From an uncultured bacterium (GTDB lineage Bacteria > Calescibacteriota > Calescibacteriia > Calescibacteriales > Calescibacteriaceae): 64,000 nucleotides of DNA. Location of the stretch: NCBI GenBank assembly GCA_938036315.1, contig CALHPK010000011.1, positions 1 to 64,000 of the forward strand. Reading direction: 5' to 3'. Positions 17,019-25,568 of the stretch are shown here, piece after piece (position 1 is the stretch's first letter; every line of letters begins with the position of its first letter). The notes under the pieces are model-generated. The model was not told the DNA's origin. It searched no databases and worked only from the letters and a program-made list of their open reading frames with translations. The position numbers and the translations under genes were made by a program.

Positions 17019-17057
17019 AGAGGAAATATCCAAAGGAAATATCTAAAGGAAATATCT
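17019..17057. repeat. 13-bp unit in three tandem copies
   Basis: AAAGGAAATATCT-like units repeat three times in the divergent rpsS-miaB spacer. Confidence 0.85.
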
Positions 17058-17171
17058 AATAGATCTTCTTCATAATGGCAGAGTAAAAAATAGCTTTTTT
17101 AAAAAACCCAAAAAGAGCCCTTAAAATGGATAGAATAAAATTTTATAGATAATAATAAAATAATAAGATAA

Positions 17172-17177
17172 TATAAA
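17172..17177 (+). promoter_or_regulatory. Candidate -10 element for miaB
   Basis: TATAAA ends 8 bases before the miaB ATG and there is no Shine-Dalgarno, a pattern consistent with a leaderless transcript. The surrounding DNA is very AT-rich, so chance matches are likely. Confidence 0.25.
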
Positions 17178-17185
17178 TAGATAAA

Positions 17186-18607
17186 ATGAGCTTTACGACA
17201 AAAACACAGCTTTCAGCTGAGAAAATTGAGAGCCAATACTCAGGCAATAATAACAATAAAACAATAACAGATGACATCAATCTGAAGAATCTGAAGATAT
17301 TCGTAAAAACATTTGGTTGTCAGATGAATGAAAAGGATAGTCAGAGGGTTCTCGCAAAAACCGGTATGATTCCGGTGAACTCTTGGGAAGAAGCAGACGT
17401 AGTCATAATAAACACATGCGCAGTGAGAGAAAAACCAGAACACAAAGTCTATTCAGAAGCAGGAAAATATGTGAAAATCAAAAAGGTAAAGCCTCAACTT
17501 AAGGTGGGAATCATCGGATGTGTGGCACAACTCAAAGGAGAGGAGATTTTAAATAAAACCGGTGTGGATTTTGTTGTTGGAACCCAAGCCATACACAAAA
17601 TCAATGATATAATAAAATCTGTCATCAGGGGGGCCAAGATAGTAGATATATCTATTACAACAAATCTGAACGATAGATTCGAAAGCCCTATTCCAGAACC
17701 ATTGTATATGGAAAGTCCCGTCAAAGCATACGTAACAATACAGGAAGGGTGTAATCAATTTTGCACCTTTTGTATAGTTCCAATTACCAGAGGAAGAGAA
17801 GTAACCAGACCATCACAAGATATCATAAAAGAGGTAAAGGAACTTGTTTCAAGAGGAGTCAAGGAAGTAATTTTACTCGGACAAAATGTCAACGCTTACG
17901 GGCGCAACACCCCAGGAGAACTTACCTTCGCAGAACTGCTATATGAACTTGACAAAATCCACGGATTAGAAAGAATAAGATTTACAACATCAAACCCTCG
18001 CTATATGGATGATGATTTAATCTCAGCTATGGCAGAATGTAAAAAAGTTTGTGAACATCTACATCTACCCGTCCAATCAGGCTCAAATAGAATCTTGAAA
18101 AAAATGGGAAGAAGACACACTATCGAGGAATACATCGAAATCATTCAGAAAATAAAAAAAGCTATACCTGGAATAGCAATAACAACAGATATAATAGTAG
18201 GGTTTCCAGGTGAGACCGAAAAAGATTTTGAGGAGACAGTAGAACTTGTCAAAATGATAAAATACGATGATATATTCTCTTTTATGTTTTCTCCAAGACC
18301 AGGTACAGCAGCTTCTCGCATGCAAGAACAACTCCCCCAAGATGAAAAAGAAAGAAGGTTGAAATATCTGCAGAAAATTCAGGACGAAATAACTTTGAAT
18401 ATTATGAAAAGCTACGTAGGGAGGACTGTTGAAATCCTCGTTGAGGGGTCAGCTGTGAGAAACCCAGAAAAAGATTCAACAGGAAGAACTAGAACAAACA
18501 AAATTGTAAACTTTGAAGGTAAATTCACACCAGGTGACATAATCTATGTGAAAGTAAAGGAAGCTACAAGAAATTCTCTGCGCGGTGAGGTTCTAAAGTT
18601 CAATTAA
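17186..18607 (+). CDS. miaB: tRNA-2-methylthio-N6-dimethylallyladenosine synthase
   Basis: This 473-residue radical-SAM methylthiotransferase has an N-terminal UPF0004 domain with cysteines in FGCQMNEKDS, INTCAV and IGCVAQ. The radical-SAM cluster is GCNQFCTFCIVPITRGRE. The C-terminal TRAM domain (GRTVEILVEGSA) binds tRNA. The set of six cysteines, and MiaB rather than MtaB/RimO signatures, support the call. It modifies A37 of tRNAs reading U-starting codons. A ~35-residue Asn/Lys-rich N-terminal extension precedes the conserved start, and the true start may lie later. Confidence 0.95.
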   Translation: MSFTTKTQLSAEKIESQYSGNNNNKTITDDINLKNLKIFVKTFGCQMNEKDSQRVLAKTGMIPVNSWEEADVVIINTCAVREKPEHKVYSEAGKYVKIKKVKPQLKVGIIGCVAQLKGEEILNKTGVDFVVGTQAIHKINDIIKSVIRGAKIVDISITTNLNDRFESPIPEPLYMESPVKAYVTIQEGCNQFCTFCIVPITRGREVTRPSQDIIKEVKELVSRGVKEVILLGQNVNAYGRNTPGELTFAELLYELDKIHGLERIRFTTSNPRYMDDDLISAMAECKKVCEHLHLPVQSGSNRILKKMGRRHTIEEYIEIIQKIKKAIPGIAITTDIIVGFPGETEKDFEETVELVKMIKYDDIFSFMFSPRPGTAASRMQEQLPQDEKERRLKYLQKIQDEITLNIMKSYVGRTVEILVEGSAVRNPEKDSTGRTRTNKIVNFEGKFTPGDIIYVKVKEATRNSLRGEVLKFN

Positions 18608-18625
18608 GTTCTAAAGTTCAATTAA
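18590..18625. repeat. 18-bp perfect tandem duplication over convergent gene ends
   Basis: GTTCTAAAGTTCAATTAA occurs twice (18590-18607, 18608-18625). Copy 1 holds the miaB stop and copy 2 the last codons and stop of fmt. Confidence 0.93.
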
Positions 18626-19606
18626 GGTATCCCCAACTTTGAGTCTCATCCCATTGGCAAAATCTCTACCGCTAACAATCTTTCTCCCTTCTCGTTGCAG
18701 TTCAGACAATATTATTATACTTCCATCTTCTTCTAAACTAAATCCGGGCATATCTCTTTTCCTGCTTTCACTGCCACTTATGTTTTCACTGCCACATACA
18801 ACCCAAATTCCTCTTTCATCGATTTTGTAAATTTGACTTACCTTACAATGGCTAACTCTGACATTTTTTGGTAATTCAGTTTTATGCACCTTAACGATTT
18901 CTCCTTTTATCTTCGTGAATATCTTAGGCCATATATAAAAAGCTCTCATTTTCCTGTGTATAAGCTCGGCCGATTCATAAAAAGAGAAGAAACCATCTTC
19001 TTTCTTTATAGCTCTGGCCCAAACTACCCCTTCTTCAGATTGATTCCACGGTACGACTTCTCCCCGAGTAATCTTTTCCATAAGGCCTTCCAGAACCTCA
19101 GCAGCTATGAAAAATAATCTTGAACTCAATGTGTAGGCATTATCATCCTCAAAAATTGGTTCTTCCTTCTGGAAGAATATCTTCCCTGAATCTACTTTTT
19201 CAGAAACCGAAATTATAGAAACTCCTGTAACTTTATCTCCACTTAAGATAGCCCACTGAACAGGAGCAGGCCCCCTCCATCGGGGAACAAGAGAAGGATG
19301 AATATTAAGCCTCCTTTCCTCATCGACCAACTCTAAAATCTCCTTTGGAATGATCTTGCCATATGAAGCCACAACAAAAAAGTCCGGAGAAAAATTTGAA
19401 ATTTTTTCCTTGACCTTACCCCAGCTATTATCTTCAACAAATTGTATGGAGTTCCTGATGCAGAAGGATTTTACTGGATTTGGTTGAAACTGCAGTCCCC
19501 TTCCAGCCGGCTTATCTGGAGATGTAATGACCAAGACTCTGTGATCTAAAAACTTCTTAAGAACAATTAAAGATAAATCAGAATTCCCGAAAAAAACCAC
19601 ATTCAT
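18611..19606 (-). CDS. fmt: Methionyl-tRNA formyltransferase
   Basis: The conserved start is MNVVFFGNSDLSL (ATG at 19606), giving 331 residues; the ORF track adds 17 unlikely residues. The catalytic region NIHPSLVPRWRGPAPVQWAIL contains the Asn-His pair, and VDSGKI supplies the catalytic Asp. The C-terminal OB-like domain is present. It formylates initiator Met-tRNA. No def gene is adjacent, though fmt and def are usually paired. Its 3' end is 3 bases from the miaB stop and lies within a tandem duplication. Confidence 0.94.
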   Translation of the reverse strand: MNVVFFGNSDLSLIVLKKFLDHRVLVITSPDKPAGRGLQFQPNPVKSFCIRNSIQFVEDNSWGKVKEKISNFSPDFFVVASYGKIIPKEILELVDEERRLNIHPSLVPRWRGPAPVQWAILSGDKVTGVSIISVSEKVDSGKIFFQKEEPIFEDDNAYTLSSRLFFIAAEVLEGLMEKITRGEVVPWNQSEEGVVWARAIKKEDGFFSFYESAELIHRKMRAFYIWPKIFTKIKGEIVKVHKTELPKNVRVSHCKVSQIYKIDERGIWVVCGSENISGSESRKRDMPGFSLEEDGSIIILSELQREGRKIVSGRDFANGMRLKVGDTLIEL

Positions 19607-19684
19607 ATGACAGAAAATAATAAAACTGACAACAGCTTTTTGAAAAAGGTGAATCATTTGGCAATCACGGAATAATAATTTAGT

Positions 19685-20461
19685 ATGTGGGTTTTACTCA
19701 TACACGGCATGATGGGTGGCGGATGGTATTGGGAAAACTATAAAGGCTTCCTCGAGTCAAAGGGTATAAGATGTCTCTCTCCGGATTTGAGATTTCATTC
19801 AAAAGGAGGAGGGAAAATAGATGAGCTTGGGAAAGTAAGTATAAACGACTATGTTGCAGATTTGGAGAACTTGATAAAGAAGGAGAACGACCTTCCTGTT
19901 ATAGTCGGACACTCTATGGGTGGACTTATTGCGCAGATATTAGTAAGCAAAGGACTTGCAAAAGCTGGAATTTTTCTCACTCCAGCTCCACCTTATGGAA
20001 TTATGCACATATCTTTTTCTCAGCTATATACATTTTCTGATGTCATGGTAAAACCCCAGTGGTGGAAAAATCCATTTAAACTATCGCAAAAGAAGTTCGC
20101 ATACTCTATTTTGAATATGCTGACAGAAGATGAAATCAGAAACATTTATCCAAACTTCTGTTACGAGTCAGGACGAGCTCTTTTTGAGATAGGTTTATGG
20201 TTTCTTGACAAGAACAAAGCATCTGCAGTCAATTTTAAATCGGTTTCATGTCCAATCCTTCTTGTGTCGGCAAAAAAAGACAAAATTACCCCGTACAAAC
20301 TTGTGAAAAAAATCGCAGAAAAATACCGAAAATTAAGCCAAGCCAAAGTGCACTATGAAGAACTCAATGAAAATGGACATTGGGTAGTTGGAGAAAGGAA
20401 CTGGAAAGATATTGCTGATTTGATCGCAACATTTATATTAAGAAAAGAGGTAATTCACTGA
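19685..20461 (+). CDS. Alpha/beta hydrolase
   Basis: This 258-residue cytoplasmic hydrolase has the oxyanion-loop start LLIHGMMGGGWYW, the nucleophile elbow VGHSMGG (~residue 80), an acidic residue in VSAKKDKITP and the His in NENGHWV. All triad elements are present. The substrate is not identifiable; family members include esterases and lysophospholipases. It has no obvious operon partner. Confidence 0.85.
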   Translation: MWVLLIHGMMGGGWYWENYKGFLESKGIRCLSPDLRFHSKGGGKIDELGKVSINDYVADLENLIKKENDLPVIVGHSMGGLIAQILVSKGLAKAGIFLTPAPPYGIMHISFSQLYTFSDVMVKPQWWKNPFKLSQKKFAYSILNMLTEDEIRNIYPNFCYESGRALFEIGLWFLDKNKASAVNFKSVSCPILLVSAKKDKITPYKLVKKIAEKYRKLSQAKVHYEELNENGHWVVGERNWKDIADLIATFILRKEVIH

Positions 20462-20539
20462 AAAAACCTAAAAAAAAATGAAAAAAGTGAAAACATCACC
20501 GAAATAAATTAGTATGATACTGATATAATACTAAACTAA

Positions 20540-20893
<354 letters not shown>

Positions 20894-20905
20894 TTAACAA
20901 AAATA

Positions 20906-21274
20906 ATGGGCTTGGTACACAGATTAATAATAATAACGTCCTCTATTGCAATTTTCTTGAGTAATTGCCAAACAATAAGTTTGGAAGAAATCACAAAAGC
21001 AGAAAAGGATATAAAAAGTCTTAAAGAAGAGGGGGCTGAAAACCTGCTCACCGATGAATTCAAAAATCTCGATACCCTACTTCAAAAATTGAAGTTTGAA
21101 TATGAAAGGGGACAGAAAAGAAAAGCTCAAAGCACCCTCAAGGAGATAGAAATAAGAATCAGTCTCATCAAGGAAAAACTACAAAAGCTGAAGCAATCAT
21201 CTCATTCCCAAATGGAATCACTACCTTCTGTCACTCAGGTACCTCCCCTCCCCCCTCCTTCACTCGAACCTTAA
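20906..21274 (+). CDS. Small coiled-coil lipoprotein
   Basis: The 122-residue protein has a signal ending in the lipobox IFLSNC (Cys ~22). An acidic/basic helical region (EKDIKSLKEEGAENL...) and a Pro-rich tail PPLPPPSLEP follow. The spacing of Ala/Leu residues is reminiscent of DUF4398-type envelope lipoproteins. It likely sits on the periplasmic face of a membrane. It is probably transcribed with glnB, but a functional link is not evident. Confidence 0.7.
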   Translation: MGLVHRLIIITSSIAIFLSNCQTISLEEITKAEKDIKSLKEEGAENLLTDEFKNLDTLLQKLKFEYERGQKRKAQSTLKEIEIRISLIKEKLQKLKQSSHSQMESLPSVTQVPPLPPPSLEP

Positions 21275-21319
21275 TTCAAAGCCTTTATCAAGAAAATAAG
21301 GTATAGGGTTTCTAAACTG

Positions 21320-21619
21320 TTACTTTTTAATTATCTTTATCAGTTCATCTATTTCAGTAGCAGGCATAGTGAGGGTTTGGACTGTACCTCGTGACCCAAG
21401 CTCAATAGCCATCTTCAAAACGGAATCATTATCTGGAGCTTCTACAATGTTTACAAAGTCATAAGGTCCCATTACTATAAACTGGTTCAGCACCTTAACC
21501 CCGTAATTTTTTGCTATCTCTGTATTTACTTCCCTTATCCTCTCTGGATTTTCCTTTAAAGTTTTAAGACCTTCATCTGTGAGCTTTGTAAGGATTACAT
21601 ACTTTGGCATTTTTTTCAC
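21320..21619 (-). CDS. GYD-domain protein
   Basis: The 99-residue protein matches the GYD family: YVILTKLTDEGLKTL at the start, then IVMGPYDFVNIVEAPD and a terminal TVQTLTMPATEIDEL. These are small cytoplasmic ferredoxin-like-fold proteins of unknown function. A strong AAGGAGGTG site precedes the ATG. It follows the Wzz-like gene by 16 bases and may share its transcript. Confidence 0.88.
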   Translation of the reverse strand: MKKMPKYVILTKLTDEGLKTLKENPERIREVNTEIAKNYGVKVLNQFIVMGPYDFVNIVEAPDNDSVLKMAIELGSRGTVQTLTMPATEIDELIKIIKK

Positions 21620-21635
21620 CTCCTTTTTCTATCCC

Positions 21636-22919
21636 CTATATCTTATTCAATCTTCTTGACTCTATTGCTTCTAGCAAGAAAACTAAAAACAAACCTAACA
21701 TAAAAGATGAAGCAAATCCAACAACAACCATAAGTTTTCTCTTCGGTTTGTACCTTTTATCAGGAACATAAGGATAATCTATGACTTGAAACGCTACATC
21801 TTCTTTCGCTTCATCTATCTTTGCTTTCTCCAAGGAAGTGAGAAGAACTTTATAAACTTCTGTTTGAACCTCTAACTCTCTTCTTCTTCTCAAATATTCA
21901 AGTCCGACATCAGGAATATTCTCCAATGGAATTATTAATCTCTTGTCTCTGTGGACAACATAACCTGACACCTTTTGCGTTCTTTGCCCCTCATCTAACT
22001 CCTTCAACTTCTTCCTTAACTCTTTTATTTCGTATTCTAAGGATATCACTTGAGGATTCTCTGGAGACGTAATTTTTTTCAAAACCTCAAGTTCAACCTC
22101 TTTCTGAGATATAAGCCCTACAAACTGAGCGTAAAGTTTCACACCTTCTTCCATCTGCTTACCTATTTCAATCACATTGTATTGTTCTTGAAATTTTCTG
22201 AAATCTTCCTCAGCTTTTTCCAAACTTTTTCTTGCTAACTCAAGTCTTTCCTCAAGAAATATTCTATTTTTCTTTGCCAATGTGTAAGCCTTTTCATTCA
22301 GCATAATCTCGAGTTCCCTGAGATACTGATTGACAATTATATATGGCAAAGTTGGACTATATGGGAAAATTACAGCAATTTCAATAGTACCGGTCTTTTT
22401 ATCATCATTAACAGCAAGGTTATCTTTTAAAAACCTTTCTGCTACAAAATCAAGAGATGGTATTTTGTGCTCGGAAATATCTTTTCTAAAGGAATTAGTG
22501 TCTTCATCCCAATATTCTATATAAAGATATTTTTTTATGCCCGAGTTCTCTATAACTCTTTTGGTAAGTTCCCGAGAAAGAAGAACTGCTTTTATTATAC
22601 CAGCTTTAGATTTGAACATTCCTCCTAAATCTCCTAGTCCGAGCAATCCAGAAAATTGAGCCAGAGGAATAACACCTCTGCCACCTTCCTCTAATGGAAT
22701 TATCTTGGCAGATGATCTAAAAACTGGCTTAGCAACTAAAGAGATTACTAAAGATAACAATGTGCCAAGAATAGTTACAGCCAGAACAATTTTTTTTCTT
22801 TTCCATATGATACTTACAAGCTGAAAGATATCTATCTCGTCCCCATTTGTGTTGCGAGTTTGTTCATTCTGATGTAGATGATCTTTTCTATCTTCTGCTG
22901 GCATCTTTTGTTGACACAA
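21636..22919 (-). CDS. Wzz/GumC-type polysaccharide chain-length protein
   Basis: The 427-residue protein has a cytoplasmic N-terminus, a first membrane helix (IVLAVTILGTLLSLVISLVA, ~residue 45) and a large coiled-coil periplasmic domain (RIFLEERLELARKSLEKAEEDF). The second helix (LMVVVGFASSFMLGLFLVFLL) lies close to the C-terminus. This is the PCP co-polymerase topology that sets polysaccharide length. No tyrosine kinase domain is attached and no glycosyltransferases or wza/wzy genes are nearby. The second helix region contains a 28-bp sequence also found at 23807. Confidence 0.87.
   Translation of the reverse strand: MCQQKMPAEDRKDHLHQNEQTRNTNGDEIDIFQLVSIIWKRKKIVLAVTILGTLLSLVISLVAKPVFRSSAKIIPLEEGGRGVIPLAQFSGLLGLGDLGGMFKSKAGIIKAVLLSRELTKRVIENSGIKKYLYIEYWDEDTNSFRKDISEHKIPSLDFVAERFLKDNLAVNDDKKTGTIEIAVIFPYSPTLPYIIVNQYLRELEIMLNEKAYTLAKKNRIFLEERLELARKSLEKAEEDFRKFQEQYNVIEIGKQMEEGVKLYAQFVGLISQKEVELEVLKKITSPENPQVISLEYEIKELRKKLKELDEGQRTQKVSGYVVHRDKRLIIPLENIPDVGLEYLRRRRELEVQTEVYKVLLTSLEKAKIDEAKEDVAFQVIDYPYVPDKRYKPKRKLMVVVGFASSFMLGLFLVFLLEAIESRRLNKI
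21705..21732. repeat. 28-bp dispersed direct repeat, copy A (in Wzz-like gene)
   Basis: AGATGAAGCAAATCCAACAA... is identical over 28 bases to 23807-23834, in the same orientation. Here it encodes MVVVGFASS of the second membrane helix. Confidence 0.9.
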
Positions 22920-22946
22920 TCAAACCTAAGGTTTTATAATTTTATT

Positions 22947-23300
22947 GTGGATCTTATTTTAAGGAGAATTTGCAGCAATATTGTAGATAGAAGTTTTTGT
23001 ATCATACTTTCAGGGAGTATAGCAAAACTCGGTGGAATAAATGTCATGGATCTTATACTACTTTTTATAATTAGTGATTTTTTTATATATGTTGTGATTC
23101 GGAGCTTATTAATAAGGACTCCGGGTGATATAATGTTTGGTATAAGGATATCTACTTATTCTCTAAGATGCACGAGAATATTTTTACGGTGGCTTTTGGG
23201 GTATCTTTCTCCACTGACAGCTTTTCTCCTTCACATCCCGGCTATAAATCACAGAAGCCTATGCGACGTTATTTCGGGGATCAGGATAGAAATTATATAA
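22947..23300 (+). CDS. RDD-family membrane protein
   Basis: I choose GTG 22947 (about 117 residues) because the ORF track start at 22878 lies antisense inside the Wzz-like gene and the family signature begins just after. The R...D...D pattern appears in RRICSNIVDRSF, followed by RTPGDIMFGIRIS and FLRWLLGYLSPL, with three hydrophobic segments. RDD proteins are small inner-membrane proteins, some linked to ion exchange; function here is open. A hairpin terminator directly follows the stop codon. Confidence 0.68.
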   Translation: MDLILRRICSNIVDRSFCIILSGSIAKLGGINVMDLILLFIISDFFIYVVIRSLLIRTPGDIMFGIRISTYSLRCTRIFLRWLLGYLSPLTAFLLHIPAINHRSLCDVISGIRIEII

Positions 23301-23324
23301 GGGGGCCTTTGTTCAAAAGCCCCC
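23301..23324. terminator. Bidirectional hairpin terminator between RDD gene and khpA
   Basis: GGGGGCCTTTG-TT-CAAAAGCCCCC forms an 11-bp stem with one mismatch. It lies between two convergent genes, with AT-rich tracts on both sides, so it can serve both strands. It is the clearest terminator in the window. Confidence 0.8.
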
Positions 23325-23333
23325 ACAAATTCT

Positions 23334-23594
23334 TTAGGCATCAGGTACTTCAAGAATTATTCTTTTGTTATACTTTGCACTTGCCGCAGAAACAAGTGCC
23401 CTTATTGATTTTACTATCTTTCCATTTTTCCCTATTACTTTTCCAACTTCGTCTTTATTAACTCTTAGTTCAACTATTGCAGTTCTTTCACCCTCAACTA
23501 TGTTTACCTTCACTTCATCCTCTTTATCAACTATAGTTTTTGCTATCTTTTCTACCATATCCTTTACATTTTGAACAGAGTTGCGCGTTGACAT
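23334..23594 (-). CDS. khpA: KH-domain RNA-binding protein KhpA
   Basis: This 86-residue single KH domain has an intact loop GKVIGKNGKIVKSIRALV, matching KhpA (formerly YlqC). KhpA pairs with KhpB to bind small and messenger RNAs. The length is slightly over the usual ~76-80. A strong AAGGAGGTGA site precedes the ATG. It is separated from rpsP, rimM, trmD and rplS, its usual cluster. Confidence 0.92.
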   Translation of the reverse strand: MSTRNSVQNVKDMVEKIAKTIVDKEDEVKVNIVEGERTAIVELRVNKDEVGKVIGKNGKIVKSIRALVSAASAKYNKRIILEVPDA

Positions 23595-23704
23595 AGATGT
23601 TCACCTCCTTTTCTTAACCTTCATTTGAATAGTAATCAGTAAAAATTTTACCATCTGACAAAGTAAGAATACTTTTTTCAGATATTCTACCCAATAATCC
23701 ACTT

Positions 23705-23764
23705 ATATTCTTACTCCCCATATTCTTACTCCCCATATTCTTACTCTCTATATTCTTAATTCTT
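23705..23764. repeat. 15-bp unit in four tandem copies
   Basis: ATATTCTTACTCCCC repeats twice exactly and twice with changes that increase along the array (CTCTCT, then AATTCTT). Confidence 0.9.
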
Positions 23765-23806
23765 ACTCTTCATACCCCCTATCTGCTCTATAGCAGAAAG
23801 ATATCT

Positions 23807-23834
23807 AGATGAAGCAAATCCAACAACAACCATA
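23807..23834. repeat. 28-bp dispersed direct repeat, copy B (intergenic)
   Basis: Exact intergenic copy of 21705-21732 from the Wzz-like coding sequence; flanks on both sides are unrelated. Confidence 0.9.
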
Positions 23835-23920
23835 CGATAGATTGATATACTATTGTGAACAATATTTAAAATATTCTTGGATTAGGGAATATAAAAGCGC
23901 TTTGAAGCGGAGGTGTTACT

Positions 23921-25567
23921 ATGAAGATATTTCACAAGATATTTTTGGGGATGATATTTTCAGCAGGGTTACCTCTTGCCGTATCTGGCTGGTGGACGAC
24001 AAAACTTGTAAAAAAAGAAAATTCAGAGAGAATCTTCATTTTACTTTCCTCATCCGCGCAAAATCTTGCTGATGCTATATCAAGATATATAAAAACGAGT
24101 GTAAACTTAGTAGAGGCCAGCTTAAAAAATCTCCCCATCGATGAAGAATATGTGCTCAGAGAGGTTGCTTCAGCATTCGAGAATATCCACTACATAAGTG
24201 TAAACGGGAAAATGATAGGAGATATGTCATTCAGCAGAAAGAACTATGGTGATGGAATCTTCTTAGAAGATAATGCTATAGTCTATTCATCTGGCAAACT
24301 AAAGGTTGCACTATCGGTTGAACCAGTTAAAAAAATCATTCATTCATTCTCCGTGGGTAAGACAGGAAGCTCATCAATAAGAAAGCTTACAAAAGACACC
24401 ACATCTGAAATTCTGGAAATTTCAGAAAACGGTAAAAGATATATATCCGCATACTATAGGATTGAAAACTCAGATTTCGGGGTATATGTTATGATTGAGA
24501 AGAACGAGGTAGAGAATCTCTGGAAGAATATACTTTATCAAGTTCTTTTCTGGATAGGAATTGGGATAATTCTTGCCTTTTCATCAGCATTTGTTATAAC
24601 TGGTGGGATAACTACTCCTTTGAAGAGGTTATCCGAAGTTGCACGCGAGTATGCGAGACTTAACTTTTCGGTAAAAGCCATCTATAAAGGCTCAGCAAAG
24701 GATGAAATCTCAGATTTCACAAAAGCCTTCTCAGTTATGTCAGATGAAATTCAAAGAGCTTGGGAGGAGATAAAGATGTGGAACACCGAACTTGAAAAAA
24801 GAGTCGAAGAGAGGACACTCCAACTCAAAAAAACCCATGATAATCTTCTTATTTCAGAAAAAATAGCAGCGGTCGGAACTTTAGGAGCAGGAGTTGCCCA
24901 CGAGATAAATAACCCTCTCGCTGCTTCCTTGGGTTTCATTCAAATTCTCAGAAAAAAAGTATCCGATGAAAATCTTAAAAAGTATTTCGATTCGATCTTC
25001 AATAACCTACAAAGAGTCAGAGGAATCGTCGAGAAGCTAAGACAGTTTTCAGAAGTTCAGATGAAAGCAGACTACAAATTAATAAATGTAAATGAGGTGA
25101 TAAAAATAGCAATAGATGAAATACCAGAAGAACTAAAAACTAGCAAAGAGCTAGAAATTTCTTCTCAGGAAGTACCAGAAATATATTCTAATGAAGAGCA
25201 GTTCAAAACAGCAATATATGAAATACTTAAAAATGCATATATAGCCTCTGAAAGTAAAGTTAAAATAAGAGTCTACAGTGACAACAACTCCTTATTTGTA
25301 GAGATTGAGGATGATGGTAAAGAGGGAATTCCCCAGGATATAATTACAAGAATATTTGATCCGTTTTTCACCTTGAAAAAATGGGAGGGAGTGGGTCTAG
25401 GATTGACTGTGGCAAGAACAATAATCCAGAATATCAGGGGAATAATTGAAGTTGAATCTTCGCCCGGGAAGACAATATTCAAAATATCAGTAGATCTACA
25501 AAAGAACAGGGAAATCGGAGAGTTCTTGAAGGAAGAGATTGATAAGATAAAAGCACATCTTGTATGA
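23921..25567 (+). CDS. Membrane sensor histidine kinase with HAMP domain
   Basis: The 548-residue kinase has TM1 (FLGMIFSAGLPLAVSG), a ~180-residue periplasmic sensor and TM2 (~207-230). A HAMP linker and coiled coil follow, then HisKA with phospho-accepting His in GVAHEINNPLAAS (~326). The ATPase domain has EILKNAYIAS, DDGKEGIPQ, FDPFFTLK and GVGLGLTVA. All catalytic boxes are present. GGAGGTG precedes the ATG. The two downstream genes overlap or nearly touch, so it is probably the sensor of a three-gene operon. No response regulator is in the operon. Confidence 0.93.
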   Translation: MKIFHKIFLGMIFSAGLPLAVSGWWTTKLVKKENSERIFILLSSSAQNLADAISRYIKTSVNLVEASLKNLPIDEEYVLREVASAFENIHYISVNGKMIGDMSFSRKNYGDGIFLEDNAIVYSSGKLKVALSVEPVKKIIHSFSVGKTGSSSIRKLTKDTTSEILEISENGKRYISAYYRIENSDFGVYVMIEKNEVENLWKNILYQVLFWIGIGIILAFSSAFVITGGITTPLKRLSEVAREYARLNFSVKAIYKGSAKDEISDFTKAFSVMSDEIQRAWEEIKMWNTELEKRVEERTLQLKKTHDNLLISEKIAAVGTLGAGVAHEINNPLAASLGFIQILRKKVSDENLKKYFDSIFNNLQRVRGIVEKLRQFSEVQMKADYKLINVNEVIKIAIDEIPEELKTSKELEISSQEVPEIYSNEEQFKTAIYEILKNAYIASESKVKIRVYSDNNSLFVEIEDDGKEGIPQDIITRIFDPFFTLKKWEGVGLGLTVARTIIQNIRGIIEVESSPGKTIFKISVDLQKNREIGEFLKEEIDKIKAHLV

Positions 25568-25568
25568 T

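Larger units (their letters stand above)
23595..23920. other. Repeat-filled intergenic region upstream of the histidine kinase
   Basis: The 326-base gap holds four 15-bp tandem repeats (23705-23764) and the second copy of a 28-bp sequence from the Wzz-like gene (23807-23834). No gene was recognised; the 87-residue frame at 23809 is a shadow overlapping the kinase start. Confidence 0.5.

Noticed and set aside
22878-22946. ORF-track start of the RDD-family protein at 22878
   Set aside because: It lies antisense within the Wzz-like gene and adds residues without family character; GTG 22947 fits the domain start.
23705-23764. Possible CRISPR-like array of regularly spaced repeats
   Set aside because: Units are contiguous 15-mers without spacers and no cas genes are present; this and the other short arrays are simple tandem duplications.
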